From NCBI GenBank assembly GCA_019843655.1, contig JACDQD010000002.1, positions 15,585,154 through 15,649,153 on the forward strand: 64,000 nt of DNA, given 5' to 3'. A model generated the notes under the pieces. That model was given only the letters and a program-made list of their open reading frames with translations, was not told the DNA's origin and searched no databases. Position numbers and translations under genes: made by a program. Within the stretch, counting starts at the first letter, position 1. Each line of letters starts with the position of its first letter. Positions 54,466 to 64,000 of this stretch are shown here, one piece after another. The DNA comes from Lethocerus indicus (taxonomy: Eukaryota; Arthropoda; Insecta; Hemiptera; Belostomatidae).

Positions 54466-54507
54466 CTCCCTTTGAAGTGGTCCGACTTAATGTTATTCAA
54501 AGCACGG
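54466..54507. promoter_or_regulatory. Duplicated conserved-element core, copy 2
   Basis: A 42-bp match to the element at 53446, identical apart from one added C in the CTCCC run, one added C in GGTCCG and one added T in CTTAA. Upstream, both copies also share a GCGG-YCGCCGGCGGAG motif (about 53372 and 54401), and both continue into a cytosine-rich CACC/CCCTC region. The similarity therefore covers roughly 140 bp, with the core preserved best. Confidence 0.5.
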
Positions 54508-54542
54508 TGGGTGCCCCCTCACCCAAACCCAACACCACCCTA

Positions 54543-54572
54543 CCTCCTCCTCCTCCTCCTCCTCCTCCTCCT
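54543..54572. repeat. (CCT)n microsatellite
   Basis: Ten CCT units, shortly downstream of the second duplicated element core; absent beside the first copy. Confidence 0.95.
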
Positions 54573-56796
54573 ACCTATCACCTCGCCGTTCGCTTCACTC
54601 CGGGCTCCCGCAAGCCTTTATTCACTCCACGCACTCTCATTACTCCCATGGCGGCGGTCAGATTTCCAATTGGGGTCCATAAGTCAGACGGTTTGGTGAA
54701 AGAAAGAAGGGGAAAAAAATATAGATATATATAGCGCTATACCTCAGAGCGCATGCTTGGGAGCCCTCGGCCCCAACTAATGGGTTCTACACGTTCTACG
54801 TGACTCGGTCAGTTGTGCAGAGCCCCTTATAAAACTTATTAATACTCGGCCCGCCTTACAGAGACACTTGCTGAATAATCCTTATCCTCGCCCAGGGCAC
54901 ATTTAATTCTATTTCACTTGCTGCGGCTTAATCATGATCCTGGTGATCTTTAGACGTAATTTATTAGTACAGTTACAGTCTATATAACTATTCCCAAACC
55001 CTCGCCGACCGCCAAACAGCTTTCCGAACAATATTATTTTTGTTATCCGGGTATTTAAGATTGAGATAATATTGACATGCCAACAAATACTATAAGAAAC
55101 CGATAAATTTCTAATAATGGCAATTTATTCGCAGTTAAATGAAACGTTGACGCCATCTCGTTTAAATGGAAATTCCAGATAAAGTCCAAAATGCGACCGG
55201 CGGTTGGCCCCAATACTCGGTTCAGAAATGGACAGAGGTTTCGGAGATAGCAATCAAGTGGTATTGGAGACAGTGGCCAGCATAAAGGGATTCTCCAGCA
55301 TCCAGCCAAAGGCCTAGGATGGAAATGCTGCTGGCGTCCAATCTCAACAACCACATGTAATATAGCCCAAATTACCTATCCCATCCTGGGGTAATAGCTA
55401 TAACCAAGCGAAATTAACAATAACTTATAATAATCGTTAAATAGGTACCGTCATATCTAATGAGATTAATCCATTCAAATAATTATCCAATTTTCTAGTT
55501 ACTCAGTCAATAAAGTTATGAAAAGGTACCAAGTTCAAATAAAGTTTGGTATTCTTAAAATATATCAGGTTATTATGAGCGTTGATATGTGTATATTGAA
55601 GAATGTCTAGAGCATATAATTCATACAGTCATATGTGATCCCGTTTTATCCCCGAAGTGCACAGCATCGGCTCTTGGAAATGGAATTCATAATTAAGGTA
55701 TGTATGAAGGCAAGTGCTTGTCGCCTGGGGAAATATGTAGTTACAGAGAGCGAGAACTTATTCGTAATCTCTGGAAGTTATTCAGAATAAGTTAGTTCCT
55801 TTACGGTTTAACAAGTTCCCACGGCTAATATGAGTTACCGTTGGAGCGGAGAAGATAAATCGAGCGGTCATAGTTGAGAATTAATGAATTATTCCTGAAA
55901 ACTAGTTTCAAAGATGGGATCCGTGTTGCAAGGTAAAGCAAGTCTCAGTGTCACGTCGCATATCAGAGGCATAGGAATGGAGTCGTGCGATAAGGGATGG
56001 AAACAAAAGGTGAGTTTCAACGGGCCGTAAACAGAGCTCATTAACTGTTTACCATTTGATTCGGCAATTGGGTCGTTTGGTGGGTTTAAGTTTTAATTTT
56101 CTTCCGACTGTATTCCGCAGTCCCATTTTCAGTTCATTAGGTGTCTTTTTATCAGCTGTAAAAATTCTGCCGGGAAGTGCCACCGGGCAGGATCGTAAAC
56201 TCGGGAATATAATTCCCGATTTTTCATCGGAGTTTAAAAACAGCCCGAGTTCACCAATAAAGGAATAAATGATGTGCCGTGAAAATGCTTGAGTACAGGA
56301 AACTTTCGTTATTAAACTCTACTAATTGCCTATTATTTATGCAGTGGCTGTTTCCCAGTCGGCCGAGAAAGCATTAAATTGTACATGTAGAATATAATTG
56401 TAAAAATAATTAATCATAATATTGCTATACTCAAGTGGTAACCTTTTTAAACAAAATATTCAAATTGTTATAAAAAATTGTTATAAAAATTGTGCGATAA
56501 AAAGATTGCACTATAAAATTTAAATTTTCAGTTAGAGGGGTATGACACAATTAAAATTGAATACATTACTTACTGAGTTATATTCTACCTGATTAGTTAT
56601 TTCCATAATTAATTATGGGGAACATCTGTAAATAAACGATTAGTATATGCGACCTGCAACATTTATTTTTACAACAGCTGTAAAACTATACCATGTGTTA
56701 TAACTAATCAGTCGAAATCGATCTTCAGTCCATGAAGATGGTCGAATATTTTGGTACTTAAAATTGGCAAGTAGTAGAGTCCAATATTTCTACAGA
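54573..56796. other. Non-coding region before the protamine-like genes
   Basis: Mostly AT-rich with small GC patches at about 54590-54670 and 55190-55330. No gene, element or repeat was recognised. Confidence 0.55.
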
Positions 56797-57114
56797 ATGG
56801 GTAAGTGCAGTCGTGCGTACAAAAAGAGGAGGCTCAACTGTCCGGGTCGGAGAAGATATAAGGCGAAAAACAAATATCGCGGCTCCAGATGCAGGAGCCG
56901 GAGAATCACGCTCTGCAACAGAAACTGGTCGAGGATATCCATTCACCCGTTCATCAACTTCTTGCGGGTGTACAGGCGGCAGTTCAAGCGGGGAACGCCC
57001 ATTACCCAGATCGAAAAGAAAGGTAAATGCTGCTGGAGGCAGATGTCGTTCGAACAGAAGGAACCTTTCATTGAACAAGCCATCAGAGCTAAGCACAGGG
57101 GCTACAGAAAATAA
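56797..57114 (+). CDS. MST-HMG-box protamine-like sperm nuclear basic protein, copy 1
   Basis: Intronless frame of 105 codons. The open frame extends 11 codons upstream, but the ATG at 56797 is chosen because it begins MGKC exactly as in the paralogue 4.6 kb downstream. Residues 1-46 are Arg/Lys-rich with cysteines at 4, 15, 32 and 40. Residues about 49-103 resemble the MST-HMG box of insect protamine-like proteins: an aromatic N-terminal motif (HPFINFLR, 50-57), a basic stretch, then CW (79-80), a KEPF motif (88-91) and an Ala-containing helix. In Drosophila this family replaces histones during sperm head condensation, so a testis-specific, DNA-packaging, nuclear role is inferred; the cysteines could form inter-protamine disulfides. 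It has six cysteines, including adjacent C78 and C79. It differs from copy 2 at 17 of 105 residues, mostly conservatively. An AATAAA lies 30 bases past the stop. The antisense open frame here is a shadow of codon bias. Family assignment is by recognition, not by search. Confidence 0.82.
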   Translation: MGKCSRAYKKRRLNCPGRRRYKAKNKYRGSRCRSRRITLCNRNWSRISIHPFINFLRVYRRQFKRGTPITQIEKKGKCCWRQMSFEQKEPFIEQAIRAKHRGYRK

Positions 57115-57143
57115 CCGCTAGTTTTGTTTTTCTTGTGACGACA

Positions 57144-57149
57144 AATAAA
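57144..57149 (+). terminator. Polyadenylation signal for MST-HMG copy 1
   Basis: A canonical AATAAA hexamer begins 30 bases after the TAA stop of the upstream gene and is followed by a T-rich stretch with TTTTGTTTTCTTATTGT, as expected downstream of an animal cleavage site. It implies a very short 3' UTR, which is common in insect testis transcripts. Confidence 0.6.
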
Positions 57150-60100
57150 ATTAACCCATACTTTTGTTTTCTTATTGTCGCAACTGTTCAACTCAATCGG
57201 CGAAATTCGTGTTAAATTAGCGCCAGTAACGTATAGGGCATAACGGATGAGGAACCCACCCCTTCCGGCATATTTCATGTGGCCACTTCCCTTTCAGGAG
57301 CAGGAGATAGTAGGGTTGTACCATTGGATTAGGATAATGGGTAATTCGGAATAAAATTGTTATTGGGGAATATTCAGTGGGAGGGCATAGGGGTTAGGCG
57401 GTACTCAGATAAGTAATCGTATAGCCTTCAATCTCTCGTGCCACGTGTTTTTTTATAAGAAACAATCCCTCATGAACATGCACTGAGAAACACCGGTGGC
57501 CGATCTCGGTGACTCGAAAAGACAGCCCTTCCTAAATTAAATAGGCCCCGTTCCAAAAGTCTCCTCGCAGTCTCTGTTATTGTTAGCACCGGGGCATTTG
57601 TCGAGTAGAAAACTCACCGTATATCTCTGAAGTATGTTTAAATAGTATTTCCTTTGTCGCGAAACCTAATGGACGCGAATGAAGACCGTTTTCTGATAGG
57701 TTTATCGAAAGTAGCTGTGAGAATTGTCAATCCACTTTACAGGCTTTTTCCGGATATATAATGTTTCCTTTCGCTCCAGTGGTTGTTTGCTCCACTGAAA
57801 AATCCTATCCGAGAAACCATATGCGAGGAAACACGAGAGGATTCGGGTCAAAGGAAATAGAAAATTGGAAAGACGATAATATTGTAAACCGTCCGTAAAC
57901 AAATATTTAAAAATTTTAGCGGGCTCTACAATCAACTTTTTTAAAACACCGTAAATTTACGCAGAATAAACACAGTTTTTTTAATAAAATGAACAAGACT
58001 GCATTGGTATTATTTGAACTGTTGAAGGGATTACATTCCCGATTCGCCATGCTTATGCCCTTGGCCATAATACTGGAGGAATTCAACTGATGAAACTGAA
58101 GCTTAATCCTGTCTTACTTAGGACTAAATAGGATGTAGGGACAGATCAAATAGGGAGTGGAATAGAAAATCTGAAGAGCGATGATATTCAGCCGTATTTA
58201 ACAAAATAAACTAATACTGTTACGGTATAAATTTACAATTAACCATACTTTTAAATTTTCGGTTCTGTACCGTCTTGGAAACAAAGATTCAAGCGTAATA
58301 CAGTCAGCGGATTAGAATAAGATCCTAAATCTCCTCCTCGATTCCTATGTATTCAACGAGAGCTGGCAGTTGAGGACGGTTCGCCTTTGGAGGGTTCAGG
58401 GCCGCCATTTAACCCGGGAGTTTTCGGCCCGCGTTCTACTTTTCCCTTCCCGTCATGTACCGCTTTCAACGCCAGAAACCCCCGTTTGTCCCTTACATAA
58501 GCCCCGATACTAAAAGGGTATTATAGTATCTCTAAGTTTGACTCACTCACTTTTGGTTTCAATTCAGACGTTCGGCTCAACCCTCAGCGCCGCCAGTCCT
58601 GCAAAAAAAGGTTTTCATCACTATGCATTATCGTGAGTTCACAATATAGAATATATTTATAATCGCGTATTTTAAAAAAGTCACTTTGAGCAAAATATAC
58701 TATAATGCAGTTGGTAACTTACATTTCCATAACTCAATACTTTTATAAAATTGAGATGGTTAACGATTAACGCAATATTTTGTATTGTAAATAATTATTT
58801 TGTAAATTCCAATTCGTATACTGGAGTTTATGACCGCCTTTCGGTATTTCAGTAATTCGTAGTTGAAAATTTGGTTTTTTAAAATGTAGTATCGCCATTT
58901 AATATTTCGCCTTTCATGTGCACTGGCAAGGAGTGTAATTACAAGAAAATAAAACGAGAAAGGGAAACGACAGGTTTAGAGTGGTTCAACTTATTCAACG
59001 TTCATTTCTAGTCAGGATGGCCGAAATATTACGTTCTAAATTGGTTTCGACTTCTACTGAAATGCGGTTCACAACCTGAACCGCAGAACGTCCTAGTGCA
59101 TGCCCCCGGGATATTGTTAACGTTCGAAATTTTAAATTCCAGACCAGAGTTTTCAATATGAATTGGAGACGAAAAAAGGAAGGACCGAACAGTTTACAAC
59201 CCTTAAAAAGAACCAGCTATAAAATTTAAATTCGAATGGGAATTTCGAGTTACTTGAATCACGGACTCAATTTATCGTACATTTTTGTTAAAATAATGCT
59301 AGTTTTTAAATCCATCGCATACGCAATTGAATTCAATAATAAAAAATCGATTGGTGAAAAGGCTCATGCTCAGTACATCTTTCAATAACTTTTTTCCACG
59401 ATAGAATAAAATTGTTGAACTTTAAAAAATATCGAAAACAACCAGAAAAGATCCAACATCCAAAGCTGAAAATTTGTCAAATAATTTCAAATTGCAATAC
59501 TCTAGCCAGTACATCCAGTATCTGCAGAGTAATATTAAGCCCGGAGCGCAAACCAAATTCCATATTGCAGAGCAAACATCAATAGTAGCTCATTACCTCA
59601 ATATCACGACATTAGCTATATGGGGATATTAATGGAATGAAATAGTGGTCTTTGATTTCTAATCGCATAAAACATTACGCGTAAGGATAATATAGGGTAA
59701 ATAATGAGTACAATTGTCCATACAGAATTCTTATAGGAGCATAATTCCATTTTTCCCCCGGACCCTTTACTTTTAGATTCGGAGCTTTCAAATTACTCAA
59801 CAAAACTCGAGAAGGAGGAACTCGGGGGTGGGGGATGCCGAGGAGAAGGACCGGCAATCTTCGCCGCAGAAGTAGTTCTTCTAAAGTGCTGTAACGGCAT
59901 TTCTTTGATAACTTTGCATCAAGTTTGAAGAGAGGAGGGGTCCGAAAGAAATTGGAAAGGTATTTTTGAAACGACTCGGAAATAGGTATTTGTTTGGAGT
60001 TCCAATATTGCATTGTGCCGGGGCGGCCCGATTGGCTGCTCTTCGGATAACCGCGTCCAATGAAGACATTTTATTTCAATGATTATAAATTAAGTTTTGA

Positions 60101-61414
60101 AATAATAATTTGTTTTATACGAATTTCAGAATTTAATGTAATTTCAACATAATACAACTAATACCTCAAGAATAATTCACACATTGTAACACTGAAATTT
60201 CCGGATATATTTTTAAAATCTTGAAACATGAGTTTGTGGAGAAATTACTCTAACAGTAATTTCTGGCGATAGTTCATGTCGGGGCCCCGAAGACGGACAC
60301 TTGATTGTGTAAATGATATCGCCTTACTGTGAAAATAATAAAGATTTCATTTATACGCAATTAGTCTTATAATAAATTGGATAAATGAGTACGGAGGAGA
60401 ACGATTCCGGTTCCGATACGTTAGTTAACAGAATACCGGTCCCACGAAAGCCTGATTAAACGTCGGCTTCGTTTGACGTCGTGCAGTAATGGGGACGTCC
60501 TATCACGTCCCAGGGGTCCGACCTGGTTGATTTATCGGTAATACGCCGCTTTTAATTTGGGCCGGGGTAAGTCACGCGCTGGGGGAAGGCCGGCGCGACA
60601 CTGCCCAGGTATCTGGACAATGAAATATTCCCACCGTTAGAACTGCTGGAGCTGAAGCGCCCGCCCCCTCCCACAATTCTCGATGGATGGCCCCACTTAG
60701 CGGCCGGGTCCCGGATCCGACACCAAACCAAAAGCGGCTTATTTTGTCATACCCCTGTTCTTATACCGGCCCCTGTCTCCTATCTAAATATGGTTTTTTT
60801 TTATTAAATATTTCCCCCTGCCAGTTTTCACTAATACCTGGTAACACGTCGAAATATAGTGTGAATATAAATTTCCAATACTATTGAAGTCAATATGAGG
60901 TGGTTAGTGTGACTGTTAAGTTACCTCTCCATAAGTAATTAGTATTTATGTTATTTCTACAATATACAATACGTTTAAAGTAAGTATTTAGTATGTATAG
61001 TATATAATTTATTATAAAATAAAGAAAGAGAGGTCTAACAATACATCCCAACATATATATTAACGTTTTTAAGCTGAATTATAGTCTATAATGTGTTTTG
61101 TGGCATTTCTAAATATTGTGTCTACTGAAAAATATTTTTATGTGTATTTTTACCATGTTTAGATAATTATTTAACGGATCGTAATGAAATAAAGCTAATT
61201 AGTAAGAAGAGACACAAATAAGAAATATGCACAAAAAGAGCTATACTAATTGATGAACCGTCATGGCTTCAAATACCATGTGATTTTTATTGTTGAAAAA
61301 TATTTCCTTCACATTTGACAAAATTAACAATATAACACAAGCAATAGTAATTCCGGTCGATGGTGCAAATTTTCAAAATTTTATAGCTCTCAAAGGCTCA
61401 AAATCTTCTGTGAT
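57150..61414. other. Spacer between the two protamine-like genes
   Basis: About 4.3 kb without a supportable gene. GC patches at about 58370-58520 and 60420-60740. The 112-codon minus-strand frame at 59675-60013 has no recognised domain. No third protamine-like copy or fragment was noticed. Confidence 0.55.
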
Positions 61415-61732
61415 ATGGGTAAGTGCTGTCGGGCCTACAAGAAGAGGCGGCTCAACTGCCCAGGGCGGAGGAGGTACAAAGCGAAGAATAAGAACAGGGG
61501 GGCCAGGTGCAGGAGCAAGAGGATCACGCTCTGCAACAGGAACTGGTCCAGGATCTCCATTCACCCGTTCATCAACTTCTTGAGGGTGTTCAAGAGACAG
61601 TTTCCCCGGGGGACCGCGATAACCAAAATCGAAAGGAAGGGAAGGTCCTGTTGGAGACGGATGTCGTTCAAACAGAAGGAGCCCTACATCGAGCAAGCAG
61701 TTAGGGCCAAACACAGGGGCTACAAGAAATGA
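61415..61732 (+). CDS. MST-HMG-box protamine-like sperm nuclear basic protein, copy 2
   Basis: Intronless 105-codon frame starting at an ATG preceded by TGAT and ending in TGA. The layout is identical to copy 1: an Arg/Lys/Cys-rich N-terminal half, then the MST-HMG-type box from about residue 49 (HPFINFLR, SCW at 78-80, KEPY at 88-91, basic C-terminus). It also has six cysteines, but C5 replaces S5 while C78 of copy 1 is Ser here, so the total is unchanged. In the first 29 codons I count 16 synonymous codon differences against 2 amino-acid changes relative to copy 1; this shows old divergence under protein-level constraint rather than a recent duplicate or a dead copy. Predicted role, by family: histone replacement and chromatin compaction in the sperm nucleus. 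Same orientation as copy 1, about 4.3 kb apart, so a local tandem duplication is likely. The frames on the other strand and in +1/+2 are shadows. Confidence 0.82.
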   Translation: MGKCCRAYKKRRLNCPGRRRYKAKNKNRGARCRSKRITLCNRNWSRISIHPFINFLRVFKRQFPRGTAITKIERKGRSCWRRMSFKQKEPYIEQAVRAKHRGYKK

Positions 61733-61775
61733 TTATTTCCGTTTTATAGTATTCAGTGTTTGTTACATTCGGCAT

Positions 61776-61781
61776 AATAAA
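61776..61781 (+). terminator. Polyadenylation signal for MST-HMG copy 2
   Basis: An AATAAA hexamer lies 43 bases past the TGA stop of the second protamine-like gene. The spacing is close to that in copy 1 (29 bases between stop and signal), supporting a similar compact transcript end. Confidence 0.55.
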
Positions 61782-64000
61782 TTCATTCGCAATTCCCCTC
61801 ATCAAATTTGAATGTTTTGTGATACAAGGTTTGTGTCAATTGGATATACTATATTTAAAATTATTTACCCTGGTTAATTCAAAGTGTACGGTCCTATCCA
61901 TATTATTCAGACAAAGCTGTCACTGTACCGGGGCCCTACAATATTTTTGGATTATTATTAACTCAAAAGGCTTACCACATTTACGCTCATTCGTCCTGAA
62001 ACATGCATTGTAACGATGGTACAGGACGTCTACTGTAAGAAGACAGTAGAGTAGTAGTAGTATCCTCTTCGGTTTCATACAAATATTTAAATCTACAAAT
62101 TCAAATTAGATTTAACGACAGTTTATATCTTTGATAAAAAATTCATAAGAAAAAAGTTGAAAGATAATTGCAACGATTAAATTACTAAATCCAGTATTAT
62201 TCATTCAGGGCTCTCAGTACAGCTCTGTCACTATTTACAGTACGGTATAAAACCTTTACTGGAATATATTATTATGAGTCAACAATGGTATGCTAATAGC
62301 GCGTGGTGTGGTATTAGTCATAGGCATACATCAAAGAACGTTAAGACGGTGTTTTAACCATATATGCCTGAGGGGGTTATTCGACGGTACTACCCGTTGG
62401 GTCCCATTAATGCAGTGCGAAAGGGTTGTGGGGTGTCGACTCTTCCGAATTGATAATTTATATTTATAGAAGCAGGGGAGGGAAGTTCAATGGATGGGTT
62501 CCTACTTAGCGAGTGCGGCCCCCGGGCCCCATACCCTTCAATTAGAATCTAATCTAATGCTCCTTCTAAATAGTGAACTACGATATTCGTATAAACTCCA
62601 CACAGTTGCGACCGTAGGAATATTTAACTGTGTATTTTGAGAGAAAATTCAAACATAAACGGTAATGAATTCATATAAATTGTAAATACGAATTCAATGT
62701 TTCACTGACTTAGTTCCAATGCACTTATCCCATATCTTCTTCATTCATGTCTATCAATCCGGCCCTCCGAATTTAAGTAACAAGAAAAATCGTATTACAA
62801 TGGAAACTGTTTTGCCTTCTAAAATTCCATTCAGTGATTTGTAAAGTGGTAAAACAGATTAGTTCCCCTCCATTTCAAATTGTGCGTAAGCTGAGTAACG
62901 GGCGCTAATTAAATCACCATTTTAGCCGTCGTCAATAGCATCGCCTCAGTAATATAAACAGGAAATTACCCATGACGGCTGACAACGAAGCATCCTGTTA
63001 TGACTGGAACCAGACGGTCGCCGGTCTTTATTGACGCACAGAGCATGTTTACTCCTGAGTTTTTTCTGGACCTAATCGGGGCGTCGTATTGCGAAAAGGT
63101 GTTCTTATTTTCCGGAATGTTCGCTACGTCCAATTCTTCACAAACCCTTTAATACTATCTACGACCACGTATTCGATTAATCTCTTAGCCGTCCGAGAGG
63201 CTCATTGCCAAGGTATCCAAGCCTATCAACACCACCTGTTCACTAGTTTACCCCTTGGAAAAATTATTGCCAATCTGAAACATTTTTATTTCGGAGGTTT
63301 GCATGTATTCGGCTCATGGCATGTAATTTAACGAGCTGGTCATTGGTGAGAACAGAATGTAGAATGTTATTCATTCGGCCTCATGCATTAACGGAATACC
63401 AAGAGAAATACACATAGTCGAAATATCCATGAGATTATGCAGTCCAATATTTCATGTCTAATGGTGAATGGAATATATACTAATATGTTTTCCTTTCGTT
63501 ACATCTTATGATGAAATAATTCTGTCGACGTGATTTAAAGAAGCTGCTCGTTCACCCGATTTAAAATTATTCAACGATCCCATATACTGAAAGGAGCTCG
63601 GGCTGTTTCAAACAGGACAGTGAGCCATTTTGTTTGTCGGTACCATTTTGGGAACAATTAGAATCTAAATGGCGCTCCCACTCCCCAGTGACGGGCTCAT
63701 GCGTCTTTCCTAAAGCAGAACACGGTTTCCACATTCCAAATATAGGCTCGACCTAGGGGAGATGGTAGCTATACTTAGTCCGGAACTCTATATCATTTAC
63801 ATTAATGTGGAGTGGGGCATTGGTTCTACATTTTCATTTGATTATAGCAGCAGTACATCCTTCAAGAAGTGAACATAAATTCAGGCCCTGATTCCTGAAA
63901 TAAATCCTTCGCCTTTTCAACAACGAATTCTAATTTTATATCTCACCTCGAGAAATTGTTATCACTGGAATAATTTTATCGTATGAAATTATTTACTTTT
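61782..64000. other. Non-coding region at the window end
   Basis: AT-rich with a GC patch at about 62500-62540. A small inverted repeat, TCTACTGT / ACAGTAGA (62029-62050), is present. No gene supported. Confidence 0.55.

Noticed and set aside
56758..57096. Minus-strand 112-codon frame opposite protamine-like copy 1
   Set aside because: An antisense shadow; a similar shadow lies opposite copy 2 and follows from the basic codon composition of the real gene.
59675..60013. 112-codon minus-strand frame between the protamine-like genes
   Set aside because: No family recognised and no sign of polyadenylation or splice sites; treated as chance.
61373..61714. Minus-strand 113-codon frame opposite protamine-like copy 2
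   Set aside because: Antisense shadow of the real gene, as above.

Overview
This window is nuclear DNA of an animal, most likely an insect. It has an AT-rich background with scattered GC-rich islands, simple repeats of (TA)n, (GA)n, (GT)n and (CCT)n type, an exon with consensus splice sites, insect-type DNA transposons, and two small genes that match the MST-HMG-box sperm nuclear basic proteins known from insects. There is no operon structure, no Shine-Dalgarno pattern and no dense reading frames. I cannot fix the order or species from the sequence alone.

Genes are sparse. The clearest are two intronless 105-codon paralogues on the + strand at 56797-57114 and 61415-61732. They encode very basic, cysteine-containing proteins (protamine-like, MST-HMG-box type), share 88 of 105 residues, and differ mostly at silent positions, so both appear to be under purifying selection. 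At about 45.93-46.15 kb lies one probable protein-coding exon (acceptor, 74 open codons, consensus CAG|GTAAGC donor) of a gene I cannot name, whose remaining exons I could not place. A piggyBac-like element carries a short transposase-like reading frame on the minus strand.

Mobile DNA: a TTAA-flanked piggyBac-like deletion derivative with three 44-bp subterminal repeats (31176-31633); a foldback/MITE-like palindrome of about 354 bp (24329-24682); a possible fossil of a Gypsy-type integrase C-terminus (18760-18963); a dispersed repeat present twice about 1 kb apart (22109-22227 and 23112-23243); and a weak retroelement-like fragment near 40.23-40.33 kb.

Most of the window is non-coding. GC-rich islands of 100-500 bp, often open on both strands by chance and flanked by ATTA/TAAT-rich DNA, recur through it (for example 18.56-18.76, 19.85-20.29, 24.96-25.33, 30.60-30.99, 39.17-39.66, 42.96-43.37, 44.43-44.87, 49.60-49.99, 53.16-53.54, 54.37-54.67 kb). 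This looks like the cis-regulatory landscape around a developmental gene with long introns, but that is inference. One pair of islands, at 53.37-53.51 and 54.40-54.54 kb, shares an almost identical 39-42 bp core bounded by CTTTGAA and TTCAAAG, which suggests a duplicated regulatory element. I found no rRNA, tRNA, CRISPR array or recognisable microRNA. Most of the short open frames in the window are chance.
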